Source: DASTRU01 sp035761045 | Lineage (GTDB): Bacteria > Pseudomonadota > Gammaproteobacteria > Burkholderiales > Burkholderiaceae_E | DNA: 6,149 nt | Assembly: GCA_035761045.1 (NCBI GenBank) | Contig: DASTRU010000028.1 | Span: 1-6,149 of the forward strand | Direction of reading: 5' to 3' | Shown here: piece by piece, positions 4,031 through 6,149 of the stretch | Layout of the letters: every line of letters begins with the position of its first letter | Position numbering within the stretch: the stretch's first letter is position 1 | Notes under the pieces: generated by a model | What the model was told of the DNA's origin: nothing | Database searches by the model: none | Seen by the model: the letters and a program-made list of their open reading frames with translations, nothing else | Position numbers and translations under genes: made by a program

Positions 4031-6149
4031 CTAAACAAGCGGTAACACGATGTCGCTGCCGTCCTTGTCGATCAAGCGGCCCACTTGCGGCAGCGTGGGC
4101 TGCGGGCCGCTGTCCTCATGCGCCACGGTAAAGCCGTTACGGCCCGCCGCCTTGGTCGAATAAAGCGCGCGGTCGGCCTCGCGCATCAAGCGTTTCACCG
4201 TCGTGCGGCCGCCGCGCACGAGGGCCACGCCGATACTCGTCGTTACCGTGAGATCGCCGCCGCCCACGCGAAATGGCACGCGCATCGAATCGACGATCTT
4301 GCGCGCGACGAGCGAGGCTTCTTCCTCGTTCTTCAAGCGCTCGACGATCACGATGAACTCGTCGCCCGCGATGCGCGCGACGAAGTCGAGTTGCCGCACG
4401 CTCGCGCGCAAGCGCCGCGCGAATTCCTTGAGCACCGAATCGCCGGCCACGTGGCCCATCGTGTCGTTGATCTTCTTGAAGTAATCCACGTCGAGATACA
4501 TCAACGCGACCACGCCACCCGAGGCGCGACCACGATCGAGCGCGGCGGGCAGGGCTTCGTCGAAGGCGCGGCGGTTGGGCAAGCCGGTGAGCGTGTCGGA
4601 GCGCGCCAGCTCGGCGAGTTGACGTTCCGCGAGCTTAAGCGGCGTGACATCGTGGCTAATGCCATACACGCCCACGATCTCGCCGCGACTATTGCGGTGA
4701 GGCAGCCAAGCGCCACGCACATGGCGTTCGCCCTGCTCGGTGACGAAGGTTTCCTCGAACTCGACTTGCTCGCCCGCGATCGCGCGCTTGAGCTGCGGCT
4801 CGAGCCGCGCGAACACATCGGGCGGATACACATCGCGCATCGGTTGATCGGTGATCTCCGATAACGGTCGGCCCAACCAGCGTTCGTACAAGCGGTTGTT
4901 GAAGCGGTACACGCCTTCCTTGTCGATATAGCTAATGAGCGCGGGCACGTTGTCGGCGATCAGGCGAATGCGCTGTTCGCTTTCGGCCAATTGCTGTTGC
5001 ATGCGTTTGGCGTCGGTGATGTCTTGAATCAGCGCGAAAAAGCCAGCGATGCTGCAGTCGTCTTGGATATCGGGCACGTAATCCACGAGCTCGACGCGCA
5101 TGCGGCCATCGCGATGGACGATGCGCTCGAAATGCTCGCGATAGCCTTGCAGCGCAAGCTCCACGTGGCTGCGCGTTTGTTCCCACACAAGCGGCCCAAG
5201 CACCTCGGCCACGTGGCGGCCCGCGATGGTTTGATGATCCACGCCGAACGCGTCCTCGAAGCCATCGCTTGCGAACACGAAGCGCGAATGCCGGTCGGTG
5301 TAGGACACCAGCGCCGGAATGTTGTTGGCGATCAGCCGCAGCCGCTGTTCGCTTTCCATGAGCGAGTGCTGAATGCGTCGCGTCTCCGTCACGTCTTGCA
5401 CGAGCGAGAAGTAGCCGGCGATGGTGCCGTCGGCCTTCACGTCGGGCACGTAGTCGACTTGCGAAGTCCAGGCCTTGCCGTCGCGCATGTCCACGCGCTC
5501 GAAGCGTTGGCGGTAGCCGGCGAGCGCCGCGCGAATATGCTCGCGCGAGAACTCGTAGGCCGTGGGGCCGAGTATTTCGGCCTCGGTCTTGCCGATGATG
5601 GCCGAAGGCGCGGGCAGGCCCGGCACGGGTTGTCCGCCGCAAAACCGAATGTGCTCGTTGCGATCGGTATAGGCGATGAGCGCGGGCACGCTGTCGATGA
5701 CGAGGCGCAATTGCGCGCGGCTTTCTCGCAACTCGGTCTCGATCGCGTGGCGCGACGTCATCAACTCGTTATAGGCGCGCGCGAGGTCGCTGATTTCGTC
5801 GTTGCCGCGTACCGGCAAGCGAATTTGCGCGGTCGGATTGCTCACCGCTTCCTTCAACTCGTCGCGCATCACCGCAAGCGGATTAAGCGAGCGGTACAGC
5901 AAGGCCCACAGCAAGGCGGCCGCGACCAGGATGAACGCGGCGCTCACCATCGCGATGCGGCTGCGGCTGGAATTCACGCTGACATAGGCCTCGCTCAGTG
6001 GATATCCGGCCGCGATGACCCACGGCACGGTCTCGAGCGCTTCGTACGCCACGAGCGCGGGCGCGCCATTGGCGGCCAAGCCTTCGACCACGCCTTCGCT
6101 GCCCGAAAGCGCGCGATGCATTTCCGGCGCGAGCTCGCCTGGCTTAACG
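4031..6149 (-). CDS. Membrane diguanylate cyclase: Cache (partial), HAMP, three PAS, GGDEF; N-terminus outside window
   Basis: The frame is open to the window edge, so the start is not visible. The ATG at 6121 is probably internal: the nine codons before it stay open, and the text continues as the end of an extracytoplasmic Cache domain (ALVAYEALETVPWVIAAGYPLSEAY). Counting from Met6121, a membrane helix lies at about 56-78, HAMP at 80-130, PAS domains at about 138-248, 258-372 and 381-498, and a GGDEF domain at 503-666. The signature is AGDEF (585-589), with LDVDYFKKIND (543-553) carrying the metal-binding Asp and GHVAGD after it. RQLD (576-579), five residues before the signature, is an intact RxxD inhibitory site. 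There is no EAL domain. The protein should make cyclic di-GMP from two GTP in response to a periplasmic ligand and PAS signals. A 30-residue tail after the GGDEF domain is unassigned. The TAG stop at 4031 is 93 bp before the lipoprotein start. Confidence 0.93.
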   Translation of the reverse strand, partial: VKPGELAPEMHRALSGSEGVVEGLAANGAPALVAYEALETVPWVIAAGYPLSEAYVSVNSSRSRIAMVSAAFILVAAALLWALLYRSLNPLAVMRDELKEAVSNPTAQIRLPVRGNDEISDLARAYNELMTSRHAIETELRESRAQLRLVIDSVPALIAYTDRNEHIRFCGGQPVPGLPAPSAIIGKTEAEILGPTAYEFSREHIRAALAGYRQRFERVDMRDGKAWTSQVDYVPDVKADGTIAGYFSLVQDVTETRRIQHSLMESEQRLRLIANNIPALVSYTDRHSRFVFASDGFEDAFGVDHQTIAGRHVAEVLGPLVWEQTRSHVELALQGYREHFERIVHRDGRMRVELVDYVPDIQDDCSIAGFFALIQDITDAKRMQQQLAESEQRIRLIADNVPALISYIDKEGVYRFNNRLYERWLGRPLSEITDQPMRDVYPPDVFARLEPQLKRAIAGEQVEFEETFVTEQGERHVRGAWLPHRNSRGEIVGVYGISHDVTPLKLAERQLAELARSDTLTGLPNRRAFDEALPAALDRGRASGGVVALMYLDVDYFKKINDTMGHVAGDSVLKEFARRLRASVRQLDFVARIAGDEFIVIVERLKNEEEASLVARKIVDSMRVPFRVGGGDLTVTTSIGVALVRGGRTTVKRLMREADRALYSTKAAGRNGFTVAHEDSGPQPTLPQVGRLIDKDGSDIVLPLV

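Noticed and set aside
4085..4864. Long plus-strand open frame (259 codons) opposite the diguanylate cyclase
   Set aside because: Its protein is rich in Arg, His and Ala with no recognisable domain, while the opposite strand encodes clear PAS and GGDEF motifs. It is a by-product of GC-rich codon use.
4932..5642. Second minus-strand frame (236 codons) inside the cyclase gene
   Set aside because: Arg/Ala-rich low-complexity translation, out of frame with the well-conserved PAS domains.
1..6149. Functional link between the PilY1 tail and the diguanylate cyclase
   Set aside because: PilY1 is tied to cyclic di-GMP signalling in Pseudomonas, but here the genes lie on opposite strands with four unrelated genes between them, so proximity alone is no evidence.

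Overview
The window looks like a piece of a GC-rich proteobacterial chromosome, most likely a betaproteobacterium of the Burkholderiales type. This is inferred from a PilY1-type pilus protein, a thyA-folA pair, a YiaD-like OmpA lipoprotein, a Cache/HAMP/PAS/GGDEF signalling protein and the heavy use of GCG/CGC codons. No rRNA, tRNA, CRISPR array, insertion sequence or attachment site was found.

Layout from left to right. Positions 1-395 (+) hold the last 130 residues of a type IV pilus tip/assembly protein (PilY1 family). It converges, with only 6 bp between the stop codons, on a set of minus-strand genes that fills the rest of the window. Read in their own direction (right to left) these are: a membrane diguanylate cyclase with three PAS domains whose N-terminus lies outside the window (4031-6149); a glycine-zipper OmpA-family lipoprotein (3263-3937); an ankyrin-repeat protein of unknown function (1752-3164); thymidylate synthase thyA (880-1707); and dihydrofolate reductase folA (402-878).

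ThyA and FolA work together. ThyA consumes methylene-tetrahydrofolate to make dTMP and releases dihydrofolate, which FolA reduces back to tetrahydrofolate. Their genes are 1 nt apart and are surely co-transcribed. The ankyrin gene lies 44 bp upstream of thyA on the same strand with no convincing terminator between them, so it may share that transcript. The lipoprotein gene ends in a clear Rho-independent terminator whose U-tract is only 14 nt from the ankyrin start codon, which leaves no room for a separate ankyrin promoter after it. The diguanylate cyclase and the lipoprotein are separated by 93 bp that contain a strong hairpin.

Most of the window is conventional. The least explained parts are the ankyrin protein, with an unrecognised N-terminal region of about 180 residues, and the inverted repeats at the gene junctions. 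I see no clear sign of a wholly new multi-gene system.
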